A stretch of DNA of 64,000 bases from an uncultured Pelagibacteraceae bacterium (lineage in GTDB: Bacteria > Pseudomonadota > Alphaproteobacteria > Pelagibacterales > Pelagibacteraceae), in assembly GCA_902540785.1 (NCBI GenBank), contig CACBOA010000003.1, forward strand, positions 20,682 through 84,681. The letters run 5' to 3'. Positions 15,567 through 24,941 of this stretch are shown one piece after another (within the stretch, counting starts at the first letter, position 1; the number at the start of each line of letters is the position of its first letter). The translations under genes and the position numbers were made by a program. The notes beneath the pieces are model-generated. The model was not told where the DNA came from. It saw nothing but the letters and a program-made list of their open reading frames with translations, and ran no database searches.

Positions 15567-16558
15567 TATCTGATAATCTCTAGAGAGGAATTTTTTTCTA
15601 ATTTTGCCTCAAATTCCCTTAACCTCTTCCAAACAGAAATTAATTCAACAATTATTGGCCAACTTCTAACCAAATATTGAAGTGATGTTTCAACTCTACC
15701 GAAAGCTCTTATTATTTGTTGAACAAAACCTAAAGTTATTGCTCCTGTAACTATTGTAGGTGCCAACGCTAAATAAGGAACGATTACCATTCCTTGTAAA
15801 TAGCTCCACTTGACCGCATTAAAATAAAGATAATGAAAATACATTTTATAATGTATTTTTCTTACACCTCCATAAAGATCTGTAATTTTTTCTGGTTTTG
15901 CACTTTCTTTAAAATCTTCTCCTAAAACAAGTTCTTTTCTATATGCCGCCTCCTCTTTTTGTATATCATATTCTATTCCAGGTAATTTAATTCCAACGCT
16001 AGCCAATAAAATTGTACCACCTAAGGCAGAAAGAATTGCAACCCAAACTAAAGCATGTTCAACTTCACCAATCCAAGGTAATACAGTGATACTTTTAGAA
16101 AGACCCCACAAAATAGGAGTAAAAGCTATTAAAGTCATTATGCTTCTTAGTAATTCTGCACCTAAACTTTCCATAATCCGTGCAAACTTAAGAGTGTCCT
16201 CTTGAACTCTCTGTGAGGCACCCTCTATTGATGAAGCATCATCCCATTTATCATGATAAAAATCAGCCATAGCTGTTCTCCATCTGAAGGTCCAATGACT
16301 TGTAAAATAATCACTAAAAATTACTACTAGTATGTAAACAGCAGCAATTTTAGCAAAAGTGAAAAGGTAACTAATAAAATCTTTTTCAGAAACAGAATTA
16401 GGCTCTGTTAAAGCTTTTTGTAGAGTGTCATAAAATTCTCCAAACCATTCATTAATTCTTACATCTAATTGTACCTGGTACCATGTAGCAAATAGTATTA
16501 ATATAGTCCCTCCTATACTCCATGGAAACCATTTTTTTTCACTAAAAAATTTAAACAT
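15566..16558 (-). CDS. SbmA/BacA-like inner-membrane transporter
   Basis: A 330-residue membrane protein of the SbmA/BacA family: WYQVQLDVRINEWFGEFYDTLQKAL, HWTFRWRTAMADFYHDKW, ASQRVQEDTLKFARIMESLGAELLRS, and AFTPILWGLSK. Family members import peptide antibiotics, bleomycin or B12-like compounds using the proton gradient; BacA is needed for chronic host infection by rhizobia and Brucella. The protein is shorter than E. coli SbmA (about 406) and has no ATPase domain. It follows the NDUFS4-like gene directly and is coupled to glpX; no functional link is evident. Confidence 0.85.
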   Translation of the reverse strand: MFKFFSEKKWFPWSIGGTILILFATWYQVQLDVRINEWFGEFYDTLQKALTEPNSVSEKDFISYLFTFAKIAAVYILVVIFSDYFTSHWTFRWRTAMADFYHDKWDDASSIEGASQRVQEDTLKFARIMESLGAELLRSIMTLIAFTPILWGLSKSITVLPWIGEVEHALVWVAILSALGGTILLASVGIKLPGIEYDIQKEEAAYRKELVLGEDFKESAKPEKITDLYGGVRKIHYKMYFHYLYFNAVKWSYLQGMVIVPYLALAPTIVTGAITLGFVQQIIRAFGRVETSLQYLVRSWPIIVELISVWKRLREFEAKLEKNSSLEIIR

Positions 16559-16840
16559 CTATTTTAAAAAATTATCTGCATAAGATTTTTTTATAATCTT
16601 TCTTTTTTTTGGTTCAATAATTTCATAATCAATTTTTTTTTTTTTTGCATAATTAATCGCGTTAATTTTTGATGAAAATTCTAATCTTAATTCACTAAAT
16701 GTATCAGAAGAGCTTTCCCAGCCCATTAATGGATTTTTTGTAGGATTTTTTGTTTCAAATTCTAAAATCCATTTAATCGATTTACCTAAACCTGACTGCA
16801 TTGCACTTTTATTTGGTATGTATATCTTTGCTTTTTTCAT
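16559..16840 (-). CDS. NADH dehydrogenase accessory subunit, NDUFS4-like (ETC complex I)
   Basis: A 93-residue protein with the family pattern KIYIPNKSAMQSGLGKSIKWILEFE, NPLMGWESSSDTFSELRLEFSSKINAINYAKKKKIDYEI and the C-terminal SYADNF. It is the bacterial form of the 18-kDa subunit of mitochondrial complex I, found only in Alphaproteobacteria, where it stabilises the electron-input module. It ends directly against the SbmA-like gene and lies beside tRNA-Pro. The rest of the nuo operon is not in the window. Confidence 0.9.
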   Translation of the reverse strand: MKKAKIYIPNKSAMQSGLGKSIKWILEFETKNPTKNPLMGWESSSDTFSELRLEFSSKINAINYAKKKKIDYEIIEPKKRKIIKKSYADNFLK

Positions 16841-16846
16841 AACTGA

Positions 16847-16923
<77 letters not shown>

Positions 16924-17016
16924 AATGAAGTACTAATACAGTAGTTATTATTATTTTCAATGAATAAAGCTGCCAAATATGGAGAATTTTAATCAAAATC
17001 TGATATATAAAGATGC

Positions 17017-17490
17017 ATGATAATTTCATGCCCCTCTTGTAAAAAAAAATTTGATATTGATGCAAATTTAATACCTAAAGAGGGTCGTAATTTACAGTGT
17101 GGGTCATGTTTAAATGTCTGGTTTTATAAATTTGAACGAAGTATTCCAGATTTAGAAACAAAAGATAATTTAAATAATCTACAAATTAATGATATCAAAA
17201 GTGAAAATAAAGAAGACATAAAAAAAGAAATCTCTGCCAAAAAAAAAATTTTTAAGGAGAATCGAAAAGATAAAGCATTAGTAAAATATGAGAAAAAAAC
17301 AAAATTAACTTTTAATAGCCTTATAGGATATTTTATTGTATTATTAATATCATTTGTCGCACTATTAATCGTTTTAGATACATTTCAGGCACAATTGACA
17401 CCAATAATTCCAAATTTAGAATTAATTTTATTTAATTTTTATGAAACTTTATTAGATATACAATTTTTTATAAAAGATTTAATAAAATAA
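17017..17490 (+). CDS. MJ0042-type zinc-ribbon membrane protein
   Basis: A 157-residue protein. Residues 1-40 form an MJ0042 zinc ribbon (CPSCKKKFDID...LQCGSCLNVWFY, two CxxC pairs). A Lys/Glu-rich linker follows, then one transmembrane helix (about residues 105-125, LIGYFIVLLISFVALLIVL) and a short C-terminal part. This architecture is common in Alphaproteobacteria, often called zinc-ribbon or FimV/DUF3426-like, with unknown function. It ends one base before nhaA and is probably co-transcribed with it. Confidence 0.75.
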   Translation: MIISCPSCKKKFDIDANLIPKEGRNLQCGSCLNVWFYKFERSIPDLETKDNLNNLQINDIKSENKEDIKKEISAKKKIFKENRKDKALVKYEKKTKLTFNSLIGYFIVLLISFVALLIVLDTFQAQLTPIIPNLELILFNFYETLLDIQFFIKDLIK

Positions 17491-17491
17491 A

Positions 17492-18664
17492 ATGATAAAT
17501 TATATCTCTAAACCTTTTAAATGGTTTTTTAAATTAGAAGCAGCAAGCGGTCTGGTTTTGTTATTTGCCGCTATAGTTGCTTTATTTATAAGTAATTCAA
17601 ATTTATCAGAAATATACTTTTCTACATTAGATAGATATCTTTTTATAGGAATAAACGATTTCGGAATTAAATTAAGCGTTTTACATTGGATCAATGACGC
17701 TTTAATGGCTATATTCTTTTTTTTTGTTACTCTTGAAATAAAAAGAGAATTTTTACAAGGAGAGCTTTCTAATACTAAGCAAGCTTTACTCCCTATTATC
17801 GCTGCTGTAGGAGGAATGGTTGTTCCTGCACTATTTTATGTTTTTATAAATTTTGGTGATAGTGAAACTCTCAATGGTTGGGCTATACCGTCAGCAACAG
17901 ACATAGCTTTTTCTCTAGGTGTTCTTTCTTTATTAGGCAAAAGAGTTCCATTATCTTTAAAAGTTTTTTTGACAGCTCTTGCTATTATTGATGATTTGGG
18001 CGCAATAGTGATTATTGCTTTATTTTACTCTGGAGACTTGAGTGTCAAATATTTAAGCTTGATGCTTTTAGTTTTTTTAATTTTATTAATTATAAATAAA
18101 TTTAATGTTAAGAAATTTTTACCATACTTGATCACAGGAATTTTTCTATGGGATTTTACTCATAATTCAGGAATACATGCAACAATTGCAGGTGTATTAT
18201 TGGCAATGACCATACCCCATAGAAAAAAAGAAAAAGATTTTTCTTTACTAATCAAAGTTGAGCATGCAATTAGCCCCTATGTAGCTTTTGCTATAATGCC
18301 TTTGTTTGCTTTTGCTAATGCAGGTGTTTCTTTGGAGGGCCTAACAATAAACTCACTGCTAGATAAAGTTCCTCTTGGGATATTGTTAGGATTATTTATT
18401 GGAAAACAACTTGGTGTCTTTGTTTTTTCTTTTGTCGCTATTAAAATGAAAGTAGCACAAATGCCAAATAACTCTAATTGGTATAATTTTTATGGTGTAG
18501 GTGTGTTAACAGGAATTGGTTTTACGATGAGTTTGTTTGTAGGGAATTTAGCCTTTGTTGAAAATATGCAGTATATGGACGGTGTAAAAATAGGAGTTTT
18601 AACTGGATCACTTTTATCTACTTTATTTGGTTATTTTTTAATACTACTAACACCCAATAAATGA
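17492..18664 (+). CDS. nhaA: Na+/H+ antiporter NhaA
   Basis: A 390-residue NhaA. Recognisable segments are the N-terminal FFKLEAASGLVLLFAAIVAL, VTLEIKREFLQGELS, AIPSATDIAFSLGVL, the ion-binding pair in TALAIIDDLGAIVIIALFY, NSGIHATIAGVLLAM and the C-terminal GIGFTMSLFVGNLAF. It exports sodium in exchange for protons, fitting a marine cell. Its stop overlaps the glutathione peroxidase ATG by four bases. Confidence 0.96.
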   Translation: MINYISKPFKWFFKLEAASGLVLLFAAIVALFISNSNLSEIYFSTLDRYLFIGINDFGIKLSVLHWINDALMAIFFFFVTLEIKREFLQGELSNTKQALLPIIAAVGGMVVPALFYVFINFGDSETLNGWAIPSATDIAFSLGVLSLLGKRVPLSLKVFLTALAIIDDLGAIVIIALFYSGDLSVKYLSLMLLVFLILLIINKFNVKKFLPYLITGIFLWDFTHNSGIHATIAGVLLAMTIPHRKKEKDFSLLIKVEHAISPYVAFAIMPLFAFANAGVSLEGLTINSLLDKVPLGILLGLFIGKQLGVFVFSFVAIKMKVAQMPNNSNWYNFYGVGVLTGIGFTMSLFVGNLAFVENMQYMDGVKIGVLTGSLLSTLFGYFLILLTPNK

Positions 18665-19206
18665 AAAAAAAATTATTAGTAGGTTTAACAATATTTATGT
18701 TTTTTTTTAAAAATTCATTTGCTGGAAATTATGAAAAAGTTTTTTATGATTTCAAAATAGAAGGTATTTCAGGTGAGGTTATAGATTTCAATAAATATAA
18801 AAACAAAGTTATATTAATTGTAAATACAGCGAGTTATTGTGGCTTTACAAAACAGTATGCTGAATTACAAGAACTTTGGGAACAATATAAGTCCAAGGGT
18901 CTTATTGTACTTGGTGTACCTTCAAATTCATTCAATCAAGAAAAAAAAGATAACAAAGATATTAAGAAATTTTGTGAGGTCAATTTCAATATCAGTTTTC
19001 CACTATCAAATATAACAGATGTTAAGGGAGAAAATGCGCATGCATTATTTAAATGGGCTGCTGATAATCATGGCAGATCAGCTATACCTAAATGGAATTT
19101 CCATAAAATTTTAATAAATAAAGAAGGTAAAGTTGAGGAAACTTATGCATCTTTTACGAAACCAATGTCAAAAAAAATAATAAGTAAAATAGAGAGTATT
19201 TTATAA
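18661..19206 (+). CDS. glutathione peroxidase family protein, exported
   Basis: A 181-residue peroxidase with a signal peptide (about residues 1-21, cleaved after FAG or nearby). The peroxidatic residue is Cys60 in NTASYCGFTKQYAEL, in place of selenocysteine. The Gln in NSFNQEKK and the Trp-Asn in PKWNFHKIL complete the catalytic tetrad. Cys near residue 106 (KKFCEVNF) is in the position of the resolving Cys in thioredoxin-dependent homologues. It should reduce peroxides or lipid peroxides in the periplasm. Last six bases overlap the convergent MBL hydrolase gene. Confidence 0.88.
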   Translation: MKKKLLVGLTIFMFFFKNSFAGNYEKVFYDFKIEGISGEVIDFNKYKNKVILIVNTASYCGFTKQYAELQELWEQYKSKGLIVLGVPSNSFNQEKKDNKDIKKFCEVNFNISFPLSNITDVKGENAHALFKWAADNHGRSAIPKWNFHKILINKEGKVEETYASFTKPMSKKIISKIESIL

Positions 19207-19971
19207 TTTTAACAAAAGACCATCGTATGCAGGAACAACATTTTTAGGTAAAACGTTTTTAAGCTCTCTATAATCCAAAATTGGTGACAAATTTGTTAAA
19301 ATTGCTTTTTTTGGAGCAAATTTTTTTATCATTAATAATGATGTTTCTAAATTAAAATGCGATGGATGGTAATTATACCATAAACAATCAATAACCAAAT
19401 ATTTTAGATTAAGAAAATATTTAAAATCTTTTTCATAAATTTTACTCACATCACTAATATATGCAATTTTGCTATTAATTATAAAACAATTTGATTTTAC
19501 ATTACCATGATCAACAATTATTGATCTAATATTAATTTTATTGTTATTGTGCCTAATAAAAAAATTCTTGGTTAATTTATTTAACTTAAGAGTGGCGGGA
19601 TATTCCTTTGAATAACTATTAAAAATATATGAAAAACTTTTTTTTAAATGCTTTGAAGTTTCCTGGTCTGCGTAAACGTCTAATTGTTTTTTACCACTAA
19701 TATAAAAAGATCTTAAATCGTTAATACCATGTGTCTGATCTCCATGCATATGAGAGTAAAAGACTTTATCAATTTTTCTGATATTGTGTCTTAATAACTG
19801 GTGACGTAGATCAGGAGATGTATCAAATAGAATATTCTGGTTAGAAGTTTTTAACAAAGCTGAACATCTCGTTCTATAATTTTTTTTATTTTTTGGATCA
19901 CAATTTCCAAAATAACCATCTGGTCGAGGAACTCCCATAGAACTACCACATCCAAGAATAATAAACTTCAT
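19201..19971 (-). CDS. MBL-fold metal hydrolase, PhnP/cyclic-phosphodiesterase-like
   Basis: A 256-residue metallo-beta-lactamase fold protein. It begins FIILGCGSSMGVPRPD and has the metal motif HMHGDQTHGINDLR (HxHxDxxH), further His ligands in VDHGN and the second-shell YISDVSKI, and a C-terminal strand. The GCGSSxGVP start is typical of the YcbX/PhnP-like group that hydrolyses cyclic phosphates. It is the last gene of the metG-tatD group, starting seven bases after tatD. Actual substrate unknown. Confidence 0.8.
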   Translation of the reverse strand: MKFIILGCGSSMGVPRPDGYFGNCDPKNKKNYRTRCSALLKTSNQNILFDTSPDLRHQLLRHNIRKIDKVFYSHMHGDQTHGINDLRSFYISGKKQLDVYADQETSKHLKKSFSYIFNSYSKEYPATLKLNKLTKNFFIRHNNNKINIRSIIVDHGNVKSNCFIINSKIAYISDVSKIYEKDFKYFLNLKYLVIDCLWYNYHPSHFNLETSLLMIKKFAPKKAILTNLSPILDYRELKNVLPKNVVPAYDGLLLKL

Positions 19972-19977
19972 ATTGAA

Positions 19978-20739
19978 TTAATTAAAAAAAAGATTATTAA
20001 AATTTTCTGTAGTTATTTTTTCAATTTTTGATTTATCAATATCTTTTATTTCCGCAAGTTTTGCAGCTGTGAAATCGATAAAAGAAGGCTCATTTTTTTT
20101 ACCTCTATTAGGAACGGGAGCTAGAAACGGACTATCTGTCTCAATCAAAATTCTATCTGAAGGTAAAAATTTAAATATTTTTTGTAATTCTTTAGAATTT
20201 TTAAATGTTATGATACCACTTGCTGAAAAATACGTATTCAAATTAAGCAGATCCTCTGCAAATTTTTGTGAACCAGTGAAACAGTGCATTAAGATCTTAA
20301 GTTTTGTATCTTTGTATTCGTTTAAAATATTAAAAGTATTTTCCTCTGCATCTCTTGAATGAACAATTAATGGAAGATTGTTTTCTAAGGCAGCGTCTAT
20401 ATGGATCTTAAAACTTTCAATTTGTTTTTTTCTTTTCGAGTTATCATAATAGTAATCAAGACCGGTTTCACCTATGCCAATAATTTTCTTATTTTCTTTT
20501 AAATTTTCTCTAAAAAATCCAGTGTTAACTATATTTTGATCTGCTTCGTGAGGGTGAATTCCTATAGATCCATAAATCATATCATCTTTTTTTACAATTT
20601 CTTTAACTCTTGAAAAACTTTCTAATGAGGTTGATATTGTTAGTATCTTTTCAATACCGACATCTTTTGATCTTTGAATAATGCTATCCAAGTTGCTTAA
20701 TAAAGGCTCGTGATCTAAATGGCAGTGTGAGTCAATCAT
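19978..20739 (-). CDS. tatD: TatD family deoxyribonuclease
   Basis: A 253-residue TIM-barrel metal hydrolase: N-terminal MIDSHCHLDHEPL, GIHPHEAD, IGETGLDYYYD, VHSRDAEENTF, HCFTGS and LIETDSPFLAPVPNRG. TatD enzymes have 3'-5' DNase activity and act in DNA repair. The usual alphaproteobacterial order holB-metG-tatD-MBL hydrolase is kept. Its ATG overlaps the end of metG by eight bases. Confidence 0.93.
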   Translation of the reverse strand: MIDSHCHLDHEPLLSNLDSIIQRSKDVGIEKILTISTSLESFSRVKEIVKKDDMIYGSIGIHPHEADQNIVNTGFFRENLKENKKIIGIGETGLDYYYDNSKRKKQIESFKIHIDAALENNLPLIVHSRDAEENTFNILNEYKDTKLKILMHCFTGSQKFAEDLLNLNTYFSASGIITFKNSKELQKIFKFLPSDRILIETDSPFLAPVPNRGKKNEPSFIDFTAAKLAEIKDIDKSKIEKITTENFNNLFFN

Positions 20740-22273
20740 TTTTTTTTTCTATTTTGTTAAAAAGAATATTTATTTTATTAATAGAATTTCCTTGTTTTAA
20801 AAAAGTATTATCTCCTATTGATGTAAAATCAATATCTTTTTCAGCTAAGTTAAAAATCTTTAATGCTTTTAAAGACGATTGAGGTATAATTGGATAAAGT
20901 AAAAAACTTACTTTTCTTACTATTTCAAGAGACGTGTATATAATTGTGTTCAATCTTAAAGGGTTGTCTTTTTTTTTCCAGGGCTCTTGGTCATTAAAAT
21001 ATTTATTTGCTTCAAACAGAGAATTAATTATGTAATCAATATAAAAATTGATATTTTGATTATCAATTTCAAATCTAATTTTACTTAGATTTTCTTTATA
21101 TCTATCTAAAATATTTAAGTCATCTTTTTCAAACTTGATCTTATCTGGAACTTTACCCAAACAATTTTTAATTGTGAAAGAAATAACTCGTTGGCACAAA
21201 TTACCGAAATTATTTGCTAAATCACTATTAATACAATCCTCTAGTTTTTCTTGAGAGATATTACCATCATTTCCAAAAGAAACTTCTTTTATAAGGTAGT
21301 ACCTTAATGGGTCTAAACCGTATTGATCTATAATTTCAATCGGATCTAAAATGTTTCCTTTTGATTTTGACATCTTTTCTTCATTAGAGAGTATCCATCC
21401 ATGACCAAAAACTTTTTTGGGCGGGGTTATTTTGGCTGCGAGTAAAAAAGCAGGCCAATAAATTGCATGAAATCTTAATATATCTTTACCTATTAAATGT
21501 AAGCTAGCTGGCCAAAATTTTTTGAATAATTCATCGTTCACTTGTGGATAATTTAATGCACTCATATAATTTGTTAGAGCATCTAACCATACATAAATTA
21601 CATGATTATCATCGTGTGGCACTTTTATACCCCAAGAGAAACTTTTTCTACTAACAGATAAATCTTTAAGACCACTTTTAACAAAACTGATTACCTCATT
21701 TTTACGAGATTTAGGTGATATAAAATCTGGATTATCTTTGTAAAATTTTAACAATGGTTTTTCCCATTTTGAAAGCTTAAAAAAATATGACTCCTCATCG
21801 ACCCACTCAACTAAAGATTTGGATGAGATCGCTACTTTTTTATTATCTAATTCTTCAATTTCATCCTCATTATAAAAAGCTTCATCAGAAACTGAATACC
21901 ACCCTGAATATTTTGATAAATAAATATCTCCATTTTTTTTCAATTCATTCCATAAAAATTGAACTGATTTTTTATGACGATCCTCTGTTGTTCTAATAAA
22001 ATCGTTATTCGTCAGATTTAAAGTTTTTGATAAATCTTTGAATGTTTTACTTAATTCATCACAAAATTCTAAGGTCTTAACACCCTTTTTTTTAGCCGCT
22101 CTTTGTATTTTTAATCCGTGTTCATCAGTTCCGGTAAGAAAGTGAACATTAAAGCCGTCCATCCTTTTAAATCTAGCAAAAAAATCTGCTATTATACTTG
22201 AATACGCATGACCCATATGAGGTTTTGCTGATGGATAATAAATTGGAGTAGTTATATAAAAATTTTTAGACAT
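20732..22273 (-). CDS. metG: methionyl-tRNA synthetase
   Basis: A 513-residue class I synthetase. The ATP site is PHMGHAYSS (HIGH-like) and EEKMSKSKGN (KMSKS). The connecting segment YSGWYSVSDEAFYNEDEIEE replaces the zinc knuckle of E. coli MetG, so it is the zinc-free MetG type common in Alphaproteobacteria. There is no C-terminal dimerisation domain. It charges tRNA-Met in translation. Its start overlaps holB by eight bases. Confidence 0.95.
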   Translation of the reverse strand: MSKNFYITTPIYYPSAKPHMGHAYSSIIADFFARFKRMDGFNVHFLTGTDEHGLKIQRAAKKKGVKTLEFCDELSKTFKDLSKTLNLTNNDFIRTTEDRHKKSVQFLWNELKKNGDIYLSKYSGWYSVSDEAFYNEDEIEELDNKKVAISSKSLVEWVDEESYFFKLSKWEKPLLKFYKDNPDFISPKSRKNEVISFVKSGLKDLSVSRKSFSWGIKVPHDDNHVIYVWLDALTNYMSALNYPQVNDELFKKFWPASLHLIGKDILRFHAIYWPAFLLAAKITPPKKVFGHGWILSNEEKMSKSKGNILDPIEIIDQYGLDPLRYYLIKEVSFGNDGNISQEKLEDCINSDLANNFGNLCQRVISFTIKNCLGKVPDKIKFEKDDLNILDRYKENLSKIRFEIDNQNINFYIDYIINSLFEANKYFNDQEPWKKKDNPLRLNTIIYTSLEIVRKVSFLLYPIIPQSSLKALKIFNLAEKDIDFTSIGDNTFLKQGNSINKINILFNKIEKKND

Positions 22274-23186
22274 TTAAAATTTTATCGCTTAATTCAATTA
22301 AAAAAGATTCCTCATCAAGATTAAATTTATTAATTTTTTCTTTTTTTTTAACAAAATAATTATAGTAGTCCATATCTAATAATAATGATTTTCTTTTTAA
22401 CAAATGTTCTATTATTTCATAAAAAATATATTTTATATCTGGTTTTTTTTTTATATGGTCATTTTGAATTAAAATATAGGTGAAATCTCTTAGTCCAATA
22501 TTTTTTAAATCTATATTATTTTCATCACAAAACTTTAATATTTTATACAAATTACCTGGAGAAAAATAATAATTGATTAAATCATTATTAACCAAATTAT
22601 AAATATCATTATCTATCAATTTGTTTATTACAAGAATGGAGTCTTTATTAGTTAAATTAATATTAAATTTTATGAATCTTGAAGTCAATGTGGACAATAA
22701 AGCTTTTTGATTTTGGATAAGAATAAAATAAATATTATCATTTGGCTCTTCTATTTCTTTTAATAAAATGTTTATACTATTCTTATTAAGGTGCTCACTG
22801 TTGTCTATCAAAACAAATTTGGGTTTGTTGTTTAACGATGATTTATTTAAATCTTGTATTATATTTCTAATCTGGTCGATATTGATATTTTTTTTGTCTG
22901 CTTGTATGTCTATCAAAAAAAAATTTGGGTTTGATCCATTATTAATTAGTTTAAAAGATCTATTCTTTTCATCGATTTTAAAATGTTTAATATCATATGG
23001 AAAATCCTCATCTTTAGAGAGAACAAAATTTATCAAATGGTAGGCCAATGTGGATTTACCAATTCCCTTACGACCCTTTAGTAGAATTTTATTTGGAAGT
23101 TTGTCTTCTTGATATAAAAAAATAAGATTTTTTAATTCATTTCCATGAATAAATAATTCTAATTGATTTGAGGGATTTAATTTCAT
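22266..23186 (-). CDS. holB: DNA polymerase III delta-prime subunit
   Basis: A 306-residue AAA+ clamp-loader subunit. A Walker A-like loop GRKGIGKST is near residues 39-47, followed by NPNFFLIDIQ, the FVLIDNSEHLNKNSINILLKEIEEP stretch (Walker B, sensor 1 region) and the SRFIKFN sensor motif. The zinc knuckle of E. coli HolB is absent, as in many Alphaproteobacteria. The order tmk-holB-metG is conserved. It loads the sliding clamp during replication. Divergence is high, as expected for this gene. Confidence 0.85.
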   Translation of the reverse strand: MKLNPSNQLELFIHGNELKNLIFLYQEDKLPNKILLKGRKGIGKSTLAYHLINFVLSKDEDFPYDIKHFKIDEKNRSFKLINNGSNPNFFLIDIQADKKNINIDQIRNIIQDLNKSSLNNKPKFVLIDNSEHLNKNSINILLKEIEEPNDNIYFILIQNQKALLSTLTSRFIKFNINLTNKDSILVINKLIDNDIYNLVNNDLINYYFSPGNLYKILKFCDENNIDLKNIGLRDFTYILIQNDHIKKKPDIKYIFYEIIEHLLKRKSLLLDMDYYNYFVKKKEKINKFNLDEESFLIELSDKILNV

Positions 23187-23800
23187 TTAATGAGATCATT
23201 AATCTTTTTAATTATGATTTCTTTATTTCTTTTTAATTCAAGATTGGAGTCAATTATCAAGAATTTTTTTTTTTTATTCTTAACAATTTTTAAGTAACCT
23301 TTTTGTACTTTCTCATAGAATTTACTGCTAAATTTATCATATCTATTCAATTTATTTCTTTTTCTTAATCTTGTTAACATATTTTTGTTATTTACAATAT
23401 TTAAAAAAGTAAAATCAATTTTAAAATCTTTTAGAATTACACTATGAATTTTTTTAATTAAACTCAAGTTAACACCAAAACCAAAATGTTGATAAGCTAT
23501 GGTTGAGTCAGTAAATCTATCTATAAGTATAATTTTTTTTTTATAAAATTTTTTTAATTTCTGTATATTTTCGCTCCTTGAGGCTGAATATAAAAATAAA
23601 TCAGTATTTTGATTAAAATTTGATTTTTTATTAAGAATTAATTTTCTAATAATTTCTGAATTTTTACTACCACCGGGTTCTCTTAAACATATATATGGAA
23701 TTTTTTTTTTTTTAAAAAATTTACATACATTTTTAATATGAAGAGATTTTCCACTGCATTCAATACCTTCAAAAACTATAACAGGCTTATTAGACATCAC
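23183..23800 (-). CDS. tmk: thymidylate kinase
   Basis: A 205-residue P-loop kinase: VFEGIECSGKSLH (P-loop), the substrate motif LREPGG, the DRF motif in LIDRFTDSTIAYQ, and LID-like RLRKRNKLNRYD. It phosphorylates dTMP to dTDP. In the P-loop the usual DGxGKS reads ECSGKS. It overlaps holB by four bases and dacA by 11 bases, so it lies in the dacA-tmk-holB-metG-tatD operon. Confidence 0.92.
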   Translation of the reverse strand: MMSNKPVIVFEGIECSGKSLHIKNVCKFFKKKKIPYICLREPGGSKNSEIIRKLILNKKSNFNQNTDLFLYSASRSENIQKLKKFYKKKIILIDRFTDSTIAYQHFGFGVNLSLIKKIHSVILKDFKIDFTFLNIVNNKNMLTRLRKRNKLNRYDKFSSKFYEKVQKGYLKIVKNKKKKFLIIDSNLELKRNKEIIIKKINDLIK

Positions 23801-24941
23801 CCCAAATTAAATAATTAATAGACTTCATAAGTCTTGAAAACATATTAACCTTTTTAACTTCATTAGCAGCTAGCAAATCGTATTCTCCAATTATATTTTC
23901 ATCATAAGAAATATTTAATTTTCCAATTATTTGATCTTTTTTAATCGGCGCTTCAACTGGTCCCATATAGTTAATTGATACTTTTAATAATCTTTTTTGT
24001 GCTTTTTTTATGGTTTTATATATGTCCTGATTCACATATACACTTACTTGTTTTTCTTTTCCCAACCACACATCTACTTTATCTAAAGATTTTTTTGCTT
24101 TAGCTATTTCGATGAGATCAAAATTTGTGATACCATAAGTTAACAACTTAGTGCTCTCCCTAGATCTACTATTTTTAGTTTCAAATCCACTCCCAACAGC
24201 AATTAACCTTCGTCCATTTTTTTCTAATGATGAGGCTAAAGAATATTTTTCAACCGCTAAGTACCCAGTTTTGATTCCATCCGCTCCAAGGTTTTTATAA
24301 AGAAGTGGATTACGATTTCCCTGAGTTATGGGATCACCACCTGTCCTATCCCAAGTAAACTCTGTTTCGCTAAACAATTGATAATATTCAGGATGTTCTT
24401 TGATAAGGTAATTGGACATTATAAGAATATCCCTAACGGTTGAATAATTGTCAGGGTCATTAATTCCTGATGAATTAGTAAAATTTGTATTTTCCATACC
24501 TAATTCTTTGGCCTTCATTGTCATCAAAATTGCAAATTCTTCTTCAGTTCCCGCAATACCTTCTGCTAAAGCAATGCAGGCATCGTTTCCGGAGGCAACA
24601 ATAATTCCTCTGAGTAAATTTTCTACAGTAACTTCATCGCCAACCATTATAAACATTGAGGAGTAACCAGCAGTTGATAATCTCCATGCTTTTTCTGATA
24701 TTATAAATTTATCTTCTAAACTTAAATCACCAGACTTAATTAAATCAAAAGCAATTATAGATGTCATAATTTTAGTCATCGAAGCTGGATAAATTGATCT
24801 ATCAGGATCTTTTTCATAAAGTATCTCTCCAGACAAAAAATCTTGTAATATAGCAGTTCTAGCCTTTATTTGAATATTTGCATCCAAATAACTCGAAAGA
24901 AATAATATTGTCAAATTAATTATAAAAATCTTTTTAAACAT
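23790..24941 (-). CDS. dacA: D-alanyl-D-alanine carboxypeptidase (penicillin-binding protein 5/6 type)
   Basis: A 383-residue exported protein with a signal peptide (about residues 1-21). The three serine-penicillin motifs are visible: SMTK (Ser54 and Lys57), SGND near residues 117-120 and KTGYL in DGIKTGYLAVEKY. A C-terminal PBP5-type beta domain follows, and a hydrophobic tail segment (RLMKSINYLIWGDV) may anchor it. It trims the terminal D-Ala from peptidoglycan side chains. It follows the RlpA/SPOR-like gene, overlapping by eight bases, and groups with mltB as a wall-remodelling cluster. Confidence 0.93.
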   Translation of the reverse strand: MFKKIFIINLTILFLSSYLDANIQIKARTAILQDFLSGEILYEKDPDRSIYPASMTKIMTSIIAFDLIKSGDLSLEDKFIISEKAWRLSTAGYSSMFIMVGDEVTVENLLRGIIVASGNDACIALAEGIAGTEEEFAILMTMKAKELGMENTNFTNSSGINDPDNYSTVRDILIMSNYLIKEHPEYYQLFSETEFTWDRTGGDPITQGNRNPLLYKNLGADGIKTGYLAVEKYSLASSLEKNGRRLIAVGSGFETKNSRSRESTKLLTYGITNFDLIEIAKAKKSLDKVDVWLGKEKQVSVYVNQDIYKTIKKAQKRLLKVSINYMGPVEAPIKKDQIIGKLNISYDENIIGEYDLLAANEVKKVNMFSRLMKSINYLIWGDV